From Cytophagia bacterium (lineage in GTDB: Bacteria > Bacteroidota > Bacteroidia > Cytophagales > Spirosomataceae), in the NCBI GenBank assembly GCA_004293645.1, contig REAB01000064.1, positions 1 through 40,551 of the forward strand: a stretch of DNA of 40,551 nucleotides. The letters are read 5' to 3'. A program made the position numbers and the translations under genes. This document shows positions 32,301-39,031 of this stretch, piece by piece (positions within the stretch are counted from its first letter, which is position 1; every line of letters begins with the position of its first letter). Below the pieces are notes generated by a model. The model did no database searches and was not told the origin of the DNA. It saw nothing but the letters and a program-made list of their open reading frames with translations.

Positions 32301-32529
32301 TGCTGTCTTTGCTCCACACGGGCATAAAATCGTGGGCTTCGTGCAGCGTAAGGGGCGTGGCCGCGCCGCCCGCAGTGGCTACTTTCCAGAGGTCGCCTTT
32401 GTAGGTAAAGACAATCGTTTTACCGTCGGGCGAAATACTGGGGTAGCGGAGCCAGCGGCCCCCCTGCCCCCAAAGGGGGTGTATTACTGTTAAAAATAAA
32501 GAGAATAAAAATAGTGCGTTTTTTTTCAT
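29296..32529 (-). CDS. Tricorn-like S41 family peptidase with WD40-like propeller and PDZ domain
   Basis: A 1077-residue exported protease. Signal MKKNALFLFSLFLTV, then GGRWLRYPSISPDGKTIVFTYKGDLW, the usual start of Bacteroidota tricorn homologues. Residues ~25-620 are PD40/WD40-like beta-propeller repeats (SPDGK motifs recur). The C1/PDZ-containing part covers ~690-870 (YFGGGSGGDATAALGVFYD, then PDZ), and the S41 catalytic domain follows (IVVDTRNNGGG, probable nucleophile Ser in ANYSDGHCY, Glu in AGWES). It would degrade peptides in the periplasm. A C-rich palindrome lies at the signal-peptide junction (encoding HPLWGQGG) and another supplies the stop codon. Expressed from its own promoter; terminator at 29238. 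Confidence 0.92.
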   Translation of the reverse strand: MKKNALFLFSLFLTVIHPLWGQGGRWLRYPSISPDGKTIVFTYKGDLWKVATAGGAATPLTLHEAHDFMPVWSKDSKTIAFASDRFGNFDVYTIAAEGGEAKRLTFHSANEFPYEFSVDNQSVVFGSSRQDVAANRQFPTGYMPELYSVSTTGGRVKQLFSTPAEDVKYNRDGSKMVYHDRKGQENAWRKHHTSSVARDIWLFDTKTQKHTKLTTFAGEDRNPIFAENDKSLFYLSETSGSFNVHQLSVDNPAQSQAVTNFKKHPVRFLSMANDGTLCFGFDGEIYTQKANGQPQKVNIIISTDARANNERVVPVSGGVRDMAVSPNGKEVAYIFRGEVFVSSVEGGLTKRITNTPEQERSVGFSPDGKALIYSSERGNSWKIYETRINRQEEPYFYASTVLKETALIANQKENYQPSYSPDGKEVAFLEDRATLKILNLATKQTRTILTDQELFSWGDNDQYFQWSPDGKWFLFDYNIPNVREGEIGLISTDGKGKVQNITQSGFDDGRAKWVQGGKAMLWFSNREGLKSLSQSGNSQQDAYALFFTQAAFDQFKLTKEEAVLAKELDEKNAKTTTTAGDTTKKKEAKKDTAVVIEMDGLELRKARLTIHSSNLSDALISKDGDAIYYLTRFEKGYNLWTTNLRTKETKQLVALNANGGGSMVWDKDQKSIFLNADGKISKIDPTSGKQESISTNGDMNLDVAAERAFMFEHVWRRTKKTFYTATFHGIDWDSYKPDYQAYLPHIGNNYEFSEMMSELLGELNVSHSGASYFGGGSGGDATAALGVFYDVNFAGPGVRVEEVIKDGPLDKANLNLKTGTIIEAIDGETLRSDRDLAQYLNRKAGKNVLLALLDGTTRREVVVKPISTGEESQLLYKRWVRRNQDEVEKLSGGALGYIHIPGMADGPFRVTYEEVMGKYATKKGIVVDTRNNGGGDLVSDLATFFSGKTYMYNATDKRVIYSEPSYRWTKPSISIANEANYSDGHCYAHMTQAVSLNKLVGQPVPGTCTFAGWESLQDPSLRWGVPPVGVKTMAGTYLENAQTEPNIKVWNDYEAVIKGKDQQLEKAVAELMKEVAP
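32458..32480. repeat. C-rich palindromic element at the peptidase signal-peptide junction
   Basis: Plus strand GCCCCCCTGCCCCCAAAGGGGGT: the same layout as the element at 29282 (C-run, short linker, CCCCC-NNN-GGGGG). It lies in frame in the tricorn-like gene and encodes part of HPLWGQGG just before the mature domain. Confidence 0.75.
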
Positions 32530-32555
32530 GGTGATGTAGGGTTAATGAGTTGGGG

Positions 32556-32585
32556 CAAAGTTATAGATAGAATTGGAGTTGGCAA
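32556..32585 (-). promoter_or_regulatory. Promoter of the tricorn-like peptidase gene
   Basis: Minus strand TTG (32583-32585), exactly 19 bases, then TAACTTTG (32556-32563): a full match. The expected start near 32549 gives a leader of about 20 bases. The remaining non-coding stretch to 32864 is AT-rich, with a short direct repeat (GTTTAGAA twice near 32740) and a weak promoter-like match before the sigma gene (TTG at 32803, TACATTTTG at 32824). Confidence 0.55.
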
Positions 32586-32864
32586 TTTTCTACATGCCCC
32601 TATCTTTCTAAAATCGGATATCCATTGACAATAAAAAGTCGGTTATCATATAAAGTATGGGTTCATCTACAAGGCGACCGCACTAAAAAGTACAATAAAA
32701 TAGCTTGAAAAAATGTCAATCTTGGTGAGGCAAGAAGTTTAGAAGGTTTAGAAACATACTACCGCAAGTGATGTATTATCCGATTAAAAAAGCAAGTTTG
32801 TATTGTTTTTCTTTCGGAAGTTTTACATTTTGCTCTCTCAAACCTCCTCCTTGTTGTACCAACC

Positions 32865-33494
32865 ATGTTTTCTTTCAACAAAAACCTCAAAGACGACGCT
32901 ATCGTGCAAGGCATCTTGGCAGGAGGCACGCAACGACGGCTTTTTGAAAACAAACTTTACGAAAAATTTTACTACTTGGTGCGCGATGCGCAATTCAAAC
33001 ACAAAATATCGGCCGACGATGCCCAAAGTGCCTATTCTGATGCCATTTTGGGGGTCATAGACCATGTTGTTTCAGGCCGTTTTGAAGGCCGTTCCGAACT
33101 CAAAACGTACCTCTTTCAAATATTTACCAACAAATGTGTTGATATAATTAGAAAAACTACGACTAACAAAGCAGAAGTACACCAAAATAGCGTGGGCTTG
33201 GAAGATGCCCTCGCCTGGCTACCCGACGAGGCGCAGTCGGTGGTGCGAAAACTAATAGCAGAAAGCGAAGTGGAGCAACTCCGCAAACATTTGCGTCAGC
33301 TTGGCGAAAAATGCCGCGAGATGATATTGGCTTGGGGCGAGGGCTACTCTGACGACGAAATAGCCCAAATGATGGCCTACAATACCGCCGCCGTAGCCAA
33401 AACGAGCCGACAGCGGTGTTTGGAGAAATTGAAAGAGAAATATAGCCCCCCAACCCCCGACGGGGGAGCTTTTAATTCCCCCACTGGGGGTTAG
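32865..33494 (+). CDS. ECF-type RNA polymerase sigma factor
   Basis: A 209-residue sigma-70 family protein of the ECF group. Region 2 spans about 25-95 (DDAQSAYSDAILGVIDHV, RSELKTYLFQIFTNKCVDIIRK). Region 4 spans about 140-195 (LRQLGEKCREMILAWGEGYSDDEIAQMM, TAAVAKTSRQRCLEKLKEKY), a helix-turn-helix. The final ~15 residues (SPPTPDGG...SPTGG) and the stop codon are encoded by a composite C-rich palindrome, so the original protein probably ended near Tyr194. It is the first gene of a four-gene cassette; the anti-sigma-like gene starts 11 bases later. The cognate promoter is unknown. Confidence 0.9.
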   Translation: MFSFNKNLKDDAIVQGILAGGTQRRLFENKLYEKFYYLVRDAQFKHKISADDAQSAYSDAILGVIDHVVSGRFEGRSELKTYLFQIFTNKCVDIIRKTTTNKAEVHQNSVGLEDALAWLPDEAQSVVRKLIAESEVEQLRKHLRQLGEKCREMILAWGEGYSDDEIAQMMAYNTAAVAKTSRQRCLEKLKEKYSPPTPDGGAFNSPTGG

Positions 33495-33500
33495 AGGGCT
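33445..33500. repeat. Composite C-rich palindrome forming the end of the sigma gene
   Basis: Two hairpins, CCCCC-GAC-GGGGG (33454-33466) and CCCCC-ACT-GGGGG (33478-33490), in a larger inverted arrangement: AGCCC...AACCCCC at the left end and GGGGGTT...GGGCT at the right end. The element encodes the last residues of the sigma factor and contains its TAG stop (33492-33494). Confidence 0.85.
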
Positions 33501-33505
33501 GACTT

Positions 33506-34216
33506 ATGGACAAAATAGAACAATATTACAACCAAACCCTCTCCAAGGCGGAGCGGCTGGCTTTTGAGGAAGAACTCAAAAGCAACCCTGCTTTGGCCCA
33601 AGAGGTGGCGTTTTGGGTGCAAGCCCGCGCAGCAGCGCAGGCCGAAGCCCACGCCCGTCGTAAAGAAGAGTTTGCCATGTTGGGGCAGTCTTTGACAAAA
33701 ACCAAACAACGCTCGCTCTACTACACCTACGCCGCCGCTGCATCGGTGGTTTTGATGCTGGGATTGGGCTGGTGGATTTACAAATCACAAATCACAAATT
33801 ACGAATCACAAATAAATAAAGAATGGGCTTCCGCCTACATCGAAAAAAACTTTACGACCCTCAATACCCAAATGGGTAACAGTAACGATAGCCTCCAAAT
33901 AGGCATAACTGCCTATAATTCAGGGGATTTAAAAAAGGCAAAAGTAGCTTTTGAGCAACTTGTCCAACGCGACAGCCTCCATGCCGAAGCTCAAAAATAC
34001 GCGGGCATTGTTGCCCTCCGTCGGCAAGATTACGACCAAGCCATCAAACACTTTCATGCCCTCGGCCTCCGCACCGACTTGGTGGCCAACCCTGGCAAAT
34101 TTTACGAAGCCCTCGCGCTTTTGCACCGCGATTTACCGTTAGATAAGAAAAAGGTCGAAAATTTGCTCAAAGAAATCAAAGCCGCTAAATTGGACGGGTG
34201 GAAGGAAGTGGAGTGA
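33506..34216 (+). CDS. Membrane-spanning anti-sigma-like protein with TPR domain
   Basis: A 236-residue protein. The N-terminal cytoplasmic helical part (1-70, MDKIEQYYNQTLSKAERLAFEEEL) resembles sigma-regulatory proteins of Bacteroidota but lacks a zinc-binding HxxxCxxC. One membrane helix at about 74-92 (TYAAAASVVLMLGLGWWIY). The C-terminal half (about 120-220) contains TPR-like pairs: GITAYNSGDLKKAKVAFEQLVQRD and YAGIVALRRQDYDQAIKHFHALG. With the sigma gene directly upstream, I infer it is the anti-sigma factor, its TPR region facing the periplasm. Residues ~92-104 are encoded by five heptanucleotide repeats, just after the membrane helix. Neighbours: sigma gene 11 bases upstream, S8 peptidase 32 bases downstream. 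Confidence 0.75.
   Translation: MDKIEQYYNQTLSKAERLAFEEELKSNPALAQEVAFWVQARAAAQAEAHARRKEEFAMLGQSLTKTKQRSLYYTYAAAASVVLMLGLGWWIYKSQITNYESQINKEWASAYIEKNFTTLNTQMGNSNDSLQIGITAYNSGDLKKAKVAFEQLVQRDSLHAEAQKYAGIVALRRQDYDQAIKHFHALGLRTDLVANPGKFYEALALLHRDLPLDKKKVENLLKEIKAAKLDGWKEVE
33781..33815 (+). repeat. Five tandem heptanucleotide repeats in the anti-sigma-like gene
   Basis: Units CAAATCA, CAAATCA, CAAATTA, CGAATCA and CAAATAA follow one another in frame, encoding the segment KSQITNYESQINK just after the membrane helix. The reverse complement has a consensus near TTTGTGA, close to the TTTGTTA units at 6952-6993. Confidence 0.85.
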
Positions 34217-34248
34217 GAAAGTAATTAAAAAATTAACTTAAAACCGCA

Positions 34249-35613
34249 ATGAAACAGTTTACACTACTCTCGCTATTTGTTACCCTTTGCATTGTGTTTG
34301 CTTGTAATAAAAAAGACGCAACTGATACAACCTGCGGCCCTGACAGTACTGCCTTTAAACAAGCGATCGTCTGGATGCCTACCAACCCAGCAGATAGCAC
34401 AGCAACAGTGGATTCACTGAAACGCGCTGGACTTCAAATAACAGCAACTTGCCCTTGTAACCAATCACTACAACTCTGGGGGGCTGATACCCCTATTTTT
34501 GGAAATGAAGGTCCAGACGGAGACAAGAGAAAACCAAAAGGTGGTAGCGGGGGTAGTCTTGGAGCTCTAAATATTTCACCTAACTATGAAATTGCTGCGC
34601 CTGTTGCTTCTGGTTTTACTTTTAATTGGGAGAATATTAAACCACCAATAACAGGTAAAGTTAAAAACGATGCGATAATTATTGGCGTAATTGATTCTGG
34701 TTTAGATAATAAAATGAATAGTACCGTTCCATTTTGGGTTAATGCCAATGAAAGAGGTGGTGATGAAGATAGGAATGGCCTCAGAGGAGATATTAATGGT
34801 TGGGATTTTACGACTTTATCTGCTACCTCCTCAGGCTCGCACGACTTCCAGAAGGACGAATCACAACATGGTACCGTGGTTACAGCCTTCATTGCCGAAG
34901 AGTTGCAAAATGCGCCTTATCAAGTGATGCCGATCAAAATATTAGATAAGGACAAAAAAGGTCGGCTTTTCAATGCTATTTGTGCCATGGAGTACGCCCG
35001 CCAGCAAATTACTAAAAGAAATACCCAAGGTATTTTGAATTTAAGCTGGGGTTACTACGACCTCCCAAGCACGGCCTTAGACACCATGCTCCAAAAGCTT
35101 CAAAAAGATAATATTGTGGTTGTAGCCGCTGCAGGCAACGAAGATACCGCCGCCGACCGCTGCGAAACCGCCGCCGACAAACGCAATCTCTCGAAGCGTA
35201 CATACAAATTTTATCCAGCTGCTTATAACTTCGATAACTTGATTGTAGCTACTACCCTCACATCCAAACAATCTTCAAAAGATACTTATGGGAATTCTTT
35301 AGCACCTGCTCCCAACCAAAATTACTCAAACGAGTTTGTAGATATTGGTGTAGTGGCAGATACTAGTTACGAATTTTATTTGCCTTACACAAAAAAGAAG
35401 CAGAAATCTTGGGGTTCTTCTTTTGCTGCCCCCATTGTAACGGCACAAGTAGCTAAAGCCATCAACGGTGGCGTGAGGCAAGCAAACAAAAATCCAATTT
35501 TTGTTTGGCTAACAAAAAATCCTGTAACAGGAACTAAATATGTAGGCAAAGATTCAAGCTTGAATGACAAAATAAAAGATGGTAAAATCACCAAACGAGG
35601 TATTAAACCATGA
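34249..35613 (+). CDS. Subtilisin-family (S8) serine peptidase lipoprotein
   Basis: A 454-residue lipoprotein (lipobox FAC, Cys19). Residues ~30-80 form a small domain with SLKRAGLQITATCPCNQSLQLWG, possibly a propeptide-like or substrate-binding module. A glycine/lysine-rich linker (~90-105) precedes the S8 domain. The triad is complete: Asp149 (IGVIDSGLD), His207 (SQHGTVV), Ser391 (WGSSFAAP), with oxyanion Asn297 (AAAGNED). It should be active at the periplasmic or outer-membrane surface. The stop overlaps the CHAT gene start as ATGA, so the two proteases are translationally coupled, which suggests a shared pathway. Confidence 0.9.
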   Translation: MKQFTLLSLFVTLCIVFACNKKDATDTTCGPDSTAFKQAIVWMPTNPADSTATVDSLKRAGLQITATCPCNQSLQLWGADTPIFGNEGPDGDKRKPKGGSGGSLGALNISPNYEIAAPVASGFTFNWENIKPPITGKVKNDAIIIGVIDSGLDNKMNSTVPFWVNANERGGDEDRNGLRGDINGWDFTTLSATSSGSHDFQKDESQHGTVVTAFIAEELQNAPYQVMPIKILDKDKKGRLFNAICAMEYARQQITKRNTQGILNLSWGYYDLPSTALDTMLQKLQKDNIVVVAAAGNEDTAADRCETAADKRNLSKRTYKFYPAAYNFDNLIVATTLTSKQSSKDTYGNSLAPAPNQNYSNEFVDIGVVADTSYEFYLPYTKKKQKSWGSSFAAPIVTAQVAKAINGGVRQANKNPIFVWLTKNPVTGTKYVGKDSSLNDKIKDGKITKRGIKP

Positions 35614-38414
35614 CGGCGCGTAGCCTATTATTGATAATCATAAGTTTTCTTTACGTGCAAGTCGGTCAGGGTCAATGCCCTGACCGACTTGCGTTTGCAC
35701 AGCAAATCAAGCAAACGCAAGAAATGCCTGATGCACAAGCCATTGCATCGCTCAAAAAAATACAAGTGGCTTGGCAAAAATGCTACCCCCAAAACGACTC
35801 TACTTTTGCCTATTTATTACATTTGCTCGGACGGAGACATTGGTTACAAGCCAGAGAATCTCCTAACCCCAGTGAGTTGGCATTCAAAACGGCTGAACGT
35901 TACACTTTAGCAGCTATTCAAATCAATCAACAACAATTGCCCCAAGTAAGTCGGGCAAATTTGGTCAATAGTTATCTCAACGCAGGTATTTTGAATTATG
36001 AACATCTCAATCAAAAACAACTGGCTTTTGGCTATTTTACAAAGTGTGTTGAGATTGCCAAAATATATCCATACAAACGGAGTTTGGGTACTGAGGCAAG
36101 CTATTATTTAACCCAACACTACGACGACAAAGGGGACTATATCAAATCACTCGAATGGGCAGCGTTCACCCTAAAATGGTCTCAAGAGGCCAAAGACAGT
36201 TACAATGAAATTTGGGCGTTAAATCAAATCATACGGTGTAACCTGATTCTGCAACGTTTTGATGAAGCAAAAAGAATCTTAAAGCAACAAATCGCTGTTA
36301 TTAACAAAAGTGGTAACGAGGAGTCGCTGGGATTGGCGTATTTGAAACTCGCTTCATTGGCCTATAATGAAAACAACGAACCAGAAATGAATAACTGGTT
36401 TTCAAAAGCATTGGCCATTTACGAAAAACAAAAAAATAGAAACCAAACCACTACAACTCTACTCAATTGGGGGTACAGTTTAATTAAAAATCCAAAAAAT
36501 CATGTGCTGGCAGAACAAAAGTTGAAACAAGCATTTCAACTTTCTCAATCAATTTCTTCAAAAGTGCGGGTCTTGGATAATTTAGGTTCTTTGAAAAAAA
36601 AACAGCACAAGTTTCAAGAAGCATTACAAATCTATCAAGAGGCTATTGAAACCTACTTGCCCAGCCTGAGCAAAAGAAAAATGCTAAATCCGTCGGCAGT
36701 TTCTGTGAAAAGTATTTCAAAAAGCGACTATTTATTGGAAGTTATTCAAGGCAAAGCCGACACTTGGCTCGATTATTCAAAAGCTCCCCAAGGCGGCAAA
36801 GGGGCTTTACAAAACGCCCTCAAAACCTACGCCCTGGCCGATAGCATGATTGACTTCATGCGCTACGAACACGCGGGCGAGGGCTCGAAGTTGTTTTGGC
36901 GACAAAAAACGCGCGGCATGTACGAACGCGCCATCGAAGCGACCTACTTGGCGGGTGATTCGGAAATGGCTTTTCGGTTTTTTGAAAAATCAAAAGCCGT
37001 GCTGCTGGCCGACAAACTCAACGAACTTGGGGCCAATCAGCAACTCTCAGAAGCCGATACACGCCGCCAACGTGCCTTGCGCGACAGTATCGCCAACCTC
37101 CAAAACCAACTCGCCGCCCTACCCACCACCGACAAAAAACGGCAAGTACTTCAAACCCGTTTGGAGCGTTTCAACGACGACTTCGCGGCCTTCCGCAAAA
37201 ACCTCGAAACCACCAACCCCGCCTATTACCGCTACAAATACGACAACAGCACGCCCAGTTTCCATAACCTCTCCCTGCCCTCTTCTTTTTTAGGAGAGGG
37301 TTCTTTTGTATCTTATTTTGTGGGCGATAGTGCCGTTTATGGGTTGGTTATTCAAAACCAAGCCAAGTTGATTCGGCTAAAAATTCAACCTGCTGATTAT
37401 CAGAAGTTGGCCAACGAATTTCTGAACCTCTGCGCCAATCGTGCTGCGCTCAATGCCCAGTATCCGCGCTATCGGGCGTTGGGCTACGCGCTATACGAAC
37501 AGCTTTGGAAACCCCTCCATATCAACACCGAGCGCGTAGTTATTGCCCAAGATGGGGCGTTTTTGCCTTTTGAAGCTTTCTTGACCGCGCCCGAAGGCAA
37601 TGAGTTTTTACTCAAACGCCACGCCATTAGTTATACTTATTCGGCTAAGTATTTGCAGCCCCCTACCCCCCGAAGGGGGAGTTTAAATATCAATAGCTTT
37701 GTGGGTTTTGCGCCTGAGACTTTTGCGGTGGGGTTGAAGCAAGTGCCGTTGAGTGGTTCGGCGGCGGTGTTGCAAGAAGTGGGGCAAGATTTTTGGTTTG
37801 GCAAAAAACTCGTCAATGCCGAAGCCAGCAAAGATAATTTTTTACGTCATGCACCCAATGCCCGTGTGATTCAACTTTTTACGCACGCCGAAGCCGACAG
37901 CACCGAAGCCACCGAACCCAAGATTTATTTTCAAGATGCGGCCTTGCGGTTGTCGGAGTTGAACCAAACAGAAGGATTTGCCGCGCAATTGTTGGTGTTG
38001 TCTGCTTGTAAAACGGGTGTAGGAGCCAATCAGCGCGGCGAAGGCGTGTTTAGCTTGGCGCGGGGCTTTGCGGCTTTGGGTATTCCGAGCACCATTACCA
38101 CGCTGTGGAGCGTAGAAGACCAGCCCACCTACGAGCTTACTAAGCTGTTTTACAGATACTTACACCAGGATTTACCCAAAGACGTAGCCCTCCAACGCGC
38201 CAAACTCGACTGGCTGGCCGCAGGCGGTGCTGCCGACGCGCTGCCGTCGGAGTGGGCAGGTATGATTTTGGTAGGCGACGCCGCACCGCTCACTTCTACC
38301 TTTTCCATTTCGATTATAGGACTTGTCATTCCGACGATAGGCTGGGCCGCCATTGCGGGAATCTTACTCCTTTTAGCTGCTTTTGGGTGGTGGCGGCGAC
38401 GAAGGCTCAGCTAA
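35610..38414 (+). CDS. Exported TPR-CHAT (caspase-like) protease with C-terminal membrane anchor
   Basis: A 934-residue protein. The N-terminal signal is LLLIIISFLYVQVGQGQ. TPR-like helical repeats run from about 45 to 500, followed by a coiled-coil segment (~480-535). The CHAT domain covers ~560-895, with catalytic His759 (LFTHAEAD) and Cys800 (LSACKTG) followed by GVFSLARGFAALGIPSTITTLW. A membrane helix at ~905-927 ends in WWRRRRLS, which predicts a cytoplasmic tail and a periplasmic CHAT domain. Several palindromic elements lie in frame (signal junction, residues ~391-400, ~553-564, ~683-690). It overlaps the S8 gene by four bases, and its stop overlaps the convergent Uma2 gene by eight. 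Confidence 0.88.
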   Translation: MTARSLLLIIISFLYVQVGQGQCPDRLAFAQQIKQTQEMPDAQAIASLKKIQVAWQKCYPQNDSTFAYLLHLLGRRHWLQARESPNPSELAFKTAERYTLAAIQINQQQLPQVSRANLVNSYLNAGILNYEHLNQKQLAFGYFTKCVEIAKIYPYKRSLGTEASYYLTQHYDDKGDYIKSLEWAAFTLKWSQEAKDSYNEIWALNQIIRCNLILQRFDEAKRILKQQIAVINKSGNEESLGLAYLKLASLAYNENNEPEMNNWFSKALAIYEKQKNRNQTTTTLLNWGYSLIKNPKNHVLAEQKLKQAFQLSQSISSKVRVLDNLGSLKKKQHKFQEALQIYQEAIETYLPSLSKRKMLNPSAVSVKSISKSDYLLEVIQGKADTWLDYSKAPQGGKGALQNALKTYALADSMIDFMRYEHAGEGSKLFWRQKTRGMYERAIEATYLAGDSEMAFRFFEKSKAVLLADKLNELGANQQLSEADTRRQRALRDSIANLQNQLAALPTTDKKRQVLQTRLERFNDDFAAFRKNLETTNPAYYRYKYDNSTPSFHNLSLPSSFLGEGSFVSYFVGDSAVYGLVIQNQAKLIRLKIQPADYQKLANEFLNLCANRAALNAQYPRYRALGYALYEQLWKPLHINTERVVIAQDGAFLPFEAFLTAPEGNEFLLKRHAISYTYSAKYLQPPTPRRGSLNINSFVGFAPETFAVGLKQVPLSGSAAVLQEVGQDFWFGKKLVNAEASKDNFLRHAPNARVIQLFTHAEADSTEATEPKIYFQDAALRLSELNQTEGFAAQLLVLSACKTGVGANQRGEGVFSLARGFAALGIPSTITTLWSVEDQPTYELTKLFYRYLHQDLPKDVALQRAKLDWLAAGGAADALPSEWAGMILVGDAAPLTSTFSISIIGLVIPTIGWAAIAGILLLLAAFGWWRRRRLS
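35657..35692. repeat. Perfect 15-bp palindrome at the CHAT gene signal-peptide junction
   Basis: GCAAGTCGGTCAGGG (35657-35671) and CCCTGACCGACTTGC (35678-35692) flank a 6-base loop. The element lies in frame 47 bases after the start codon and encodes VQVGQGQCPDRL, the end of the signal peptide and the first mature residues. There is no T-run, so it is not a terminator. Confidence 0.85.
36781..36808. repeat. Palindrome-like element inside the CHAT gene at a composition switch
   Basis: AAGCTCCCC and GGGGCTT flank AAGGCGGCAAA, encoding KAPQGGKGAL in frame. Base composition of the gene changes from AT-rich to GC-rich at about this point. It resembles, but is not identical to, the C-rich elements elsewhere. 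Confidence 0.5.
37266..37302. repeat. Pyrimidine-rich palindromic element inside the CHAT gene
   Basis: AACCTCTCC (37266-37274) and GGAGAGGGTT (37293-37302) are complementary, with one bulged base, around a pyrimidine-rich middle. In frame it encodes NLSLPSSFLGEGSF, between the coiled coil and the CHAT core. Confidence 0.55.
37658..37680. repeat. C-rich palindromic element inside the CHAT gene
   Basis: GCCCCCTACCCCCCGAAGGGGGA is nearly identical to the element at 29282 (same CCCCC-GAA-GGGGG hairpin and GCCCCCTA lead). It is in frame, encoding QPPTPRRG within the CHAT domain between HAISYTYSAKYL and NINSFVGFAP. Confidence 0.88.
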
Positions 38415-39003
38415 ACACTTCGGCCAAGTCAATGGCCAAATCGGGGAAGGTGGGAGAGGTGAGGATTTCGGTCATGGGACGCAGGCCAATGTAACGTTCT
38501 TGCTCGTTGAGTACATAAATAAACACCGCTTCGTCGGCAGGTTCTACCAGCCAATACTCCAACACGCCCGCTTCTTCGTATAATTCAAACTTCTCGTTCA
38601 TTTCGCGCTTAGAGTTGCCAGGCGATAGTATTTCTATGACCAGTTCGGGCGCACCGTTGCAGCCTTGTTCGTCGAGTTTGGCATCGTCGCAAATCACACA
38701 CAAATCGGGTTGTACCACCGTAAAAATGTCTTTGCTGGCTTTGATAGATTTTTTGCGATTGTAGAGCCGCACATCAAAAGGAGCTGTGAAAAGTTGGCAT
38801 TTTTGCCCACGAAAGTAATTGAATAAATGCCCCTGAATCACACTCGAAGCCCGTTGGTGCTTCACATTGGGTGCGGGCGACATTTTAAAAATCTTTCCTT
38901 TCAACAATTCTACACGCTCCTCAAACTGCCAAAGTAAATAATCGGCGTAGGAGTACGTGCCGTTGGAGTCGAGTTGCGATATGTCGGTGATGATACTTCC
39001 CAT
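38407..39003 (-). CDS. Uma2 family (DUF820) putative endonuclease
   Basis: A 198-residue, typical Uma2 protein. Seen in order: Y-S-Y-A-D-Y near the N terminus, VELLKGKIFKMSPAPNVKHQRAS (the ELxxGxIxxMSPxxxxH block), VVQPDLCVICDD (the PD aspartate), APELVIEILSPGNSKREMNEKFELYEEAGVLEYWLVEPADE (the E-x-x core, Lys and Tyr helix). The PD-(D/E)xK residues are all present, so a nuclease fold is likely, but biological function is not known. It converges with the CHAT gene, their 3-prime ends overlapping by eight bases. A -7 motif (39024-39031) lies just upstream. Confidence 0.9.
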   Translation of the reverse strand: MGSIITDISQLDSNGTYSYADYLLWQFEERVELLKGKIFKMSPAPNVKHQRASSVIQGHLFNYFRGQKCQLFTAPFDVRLYNRKKSIKASKDIFTVVQPDLCVICDDAKLDEQGCNGAPELVIEILSPGNSKREMNEKFELYEEAGVLEYWLVEPADEAVFIYVLNEQERYIGLRPMTEILTSPTFPDLAIDLAEVFS

Positions 39004-39023
39004 TTGCTTGTTTTTTGACCTCT

Positions 39024-39031
39024 CAAAGTTA
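39024..39031 (-). promoter_or_regulatory. Candidate -7 element of the Uma2 gene
   Basis: Minus strand TAACTTTG matches TAnnTTTG and lies 20 bases before the ATG at 39003. No -33 TTG is seen at the expected distance. Confidence 0.35.

Noticed and set aside
32530..32864. Hidden small gene or RNA between the tricorn-like peptidase and the sigma gene
   Set aside because: Frames are short on both strands and no stable hairpin series is seen; only the peptidase promoter and a weak promoter-like match can be supported.
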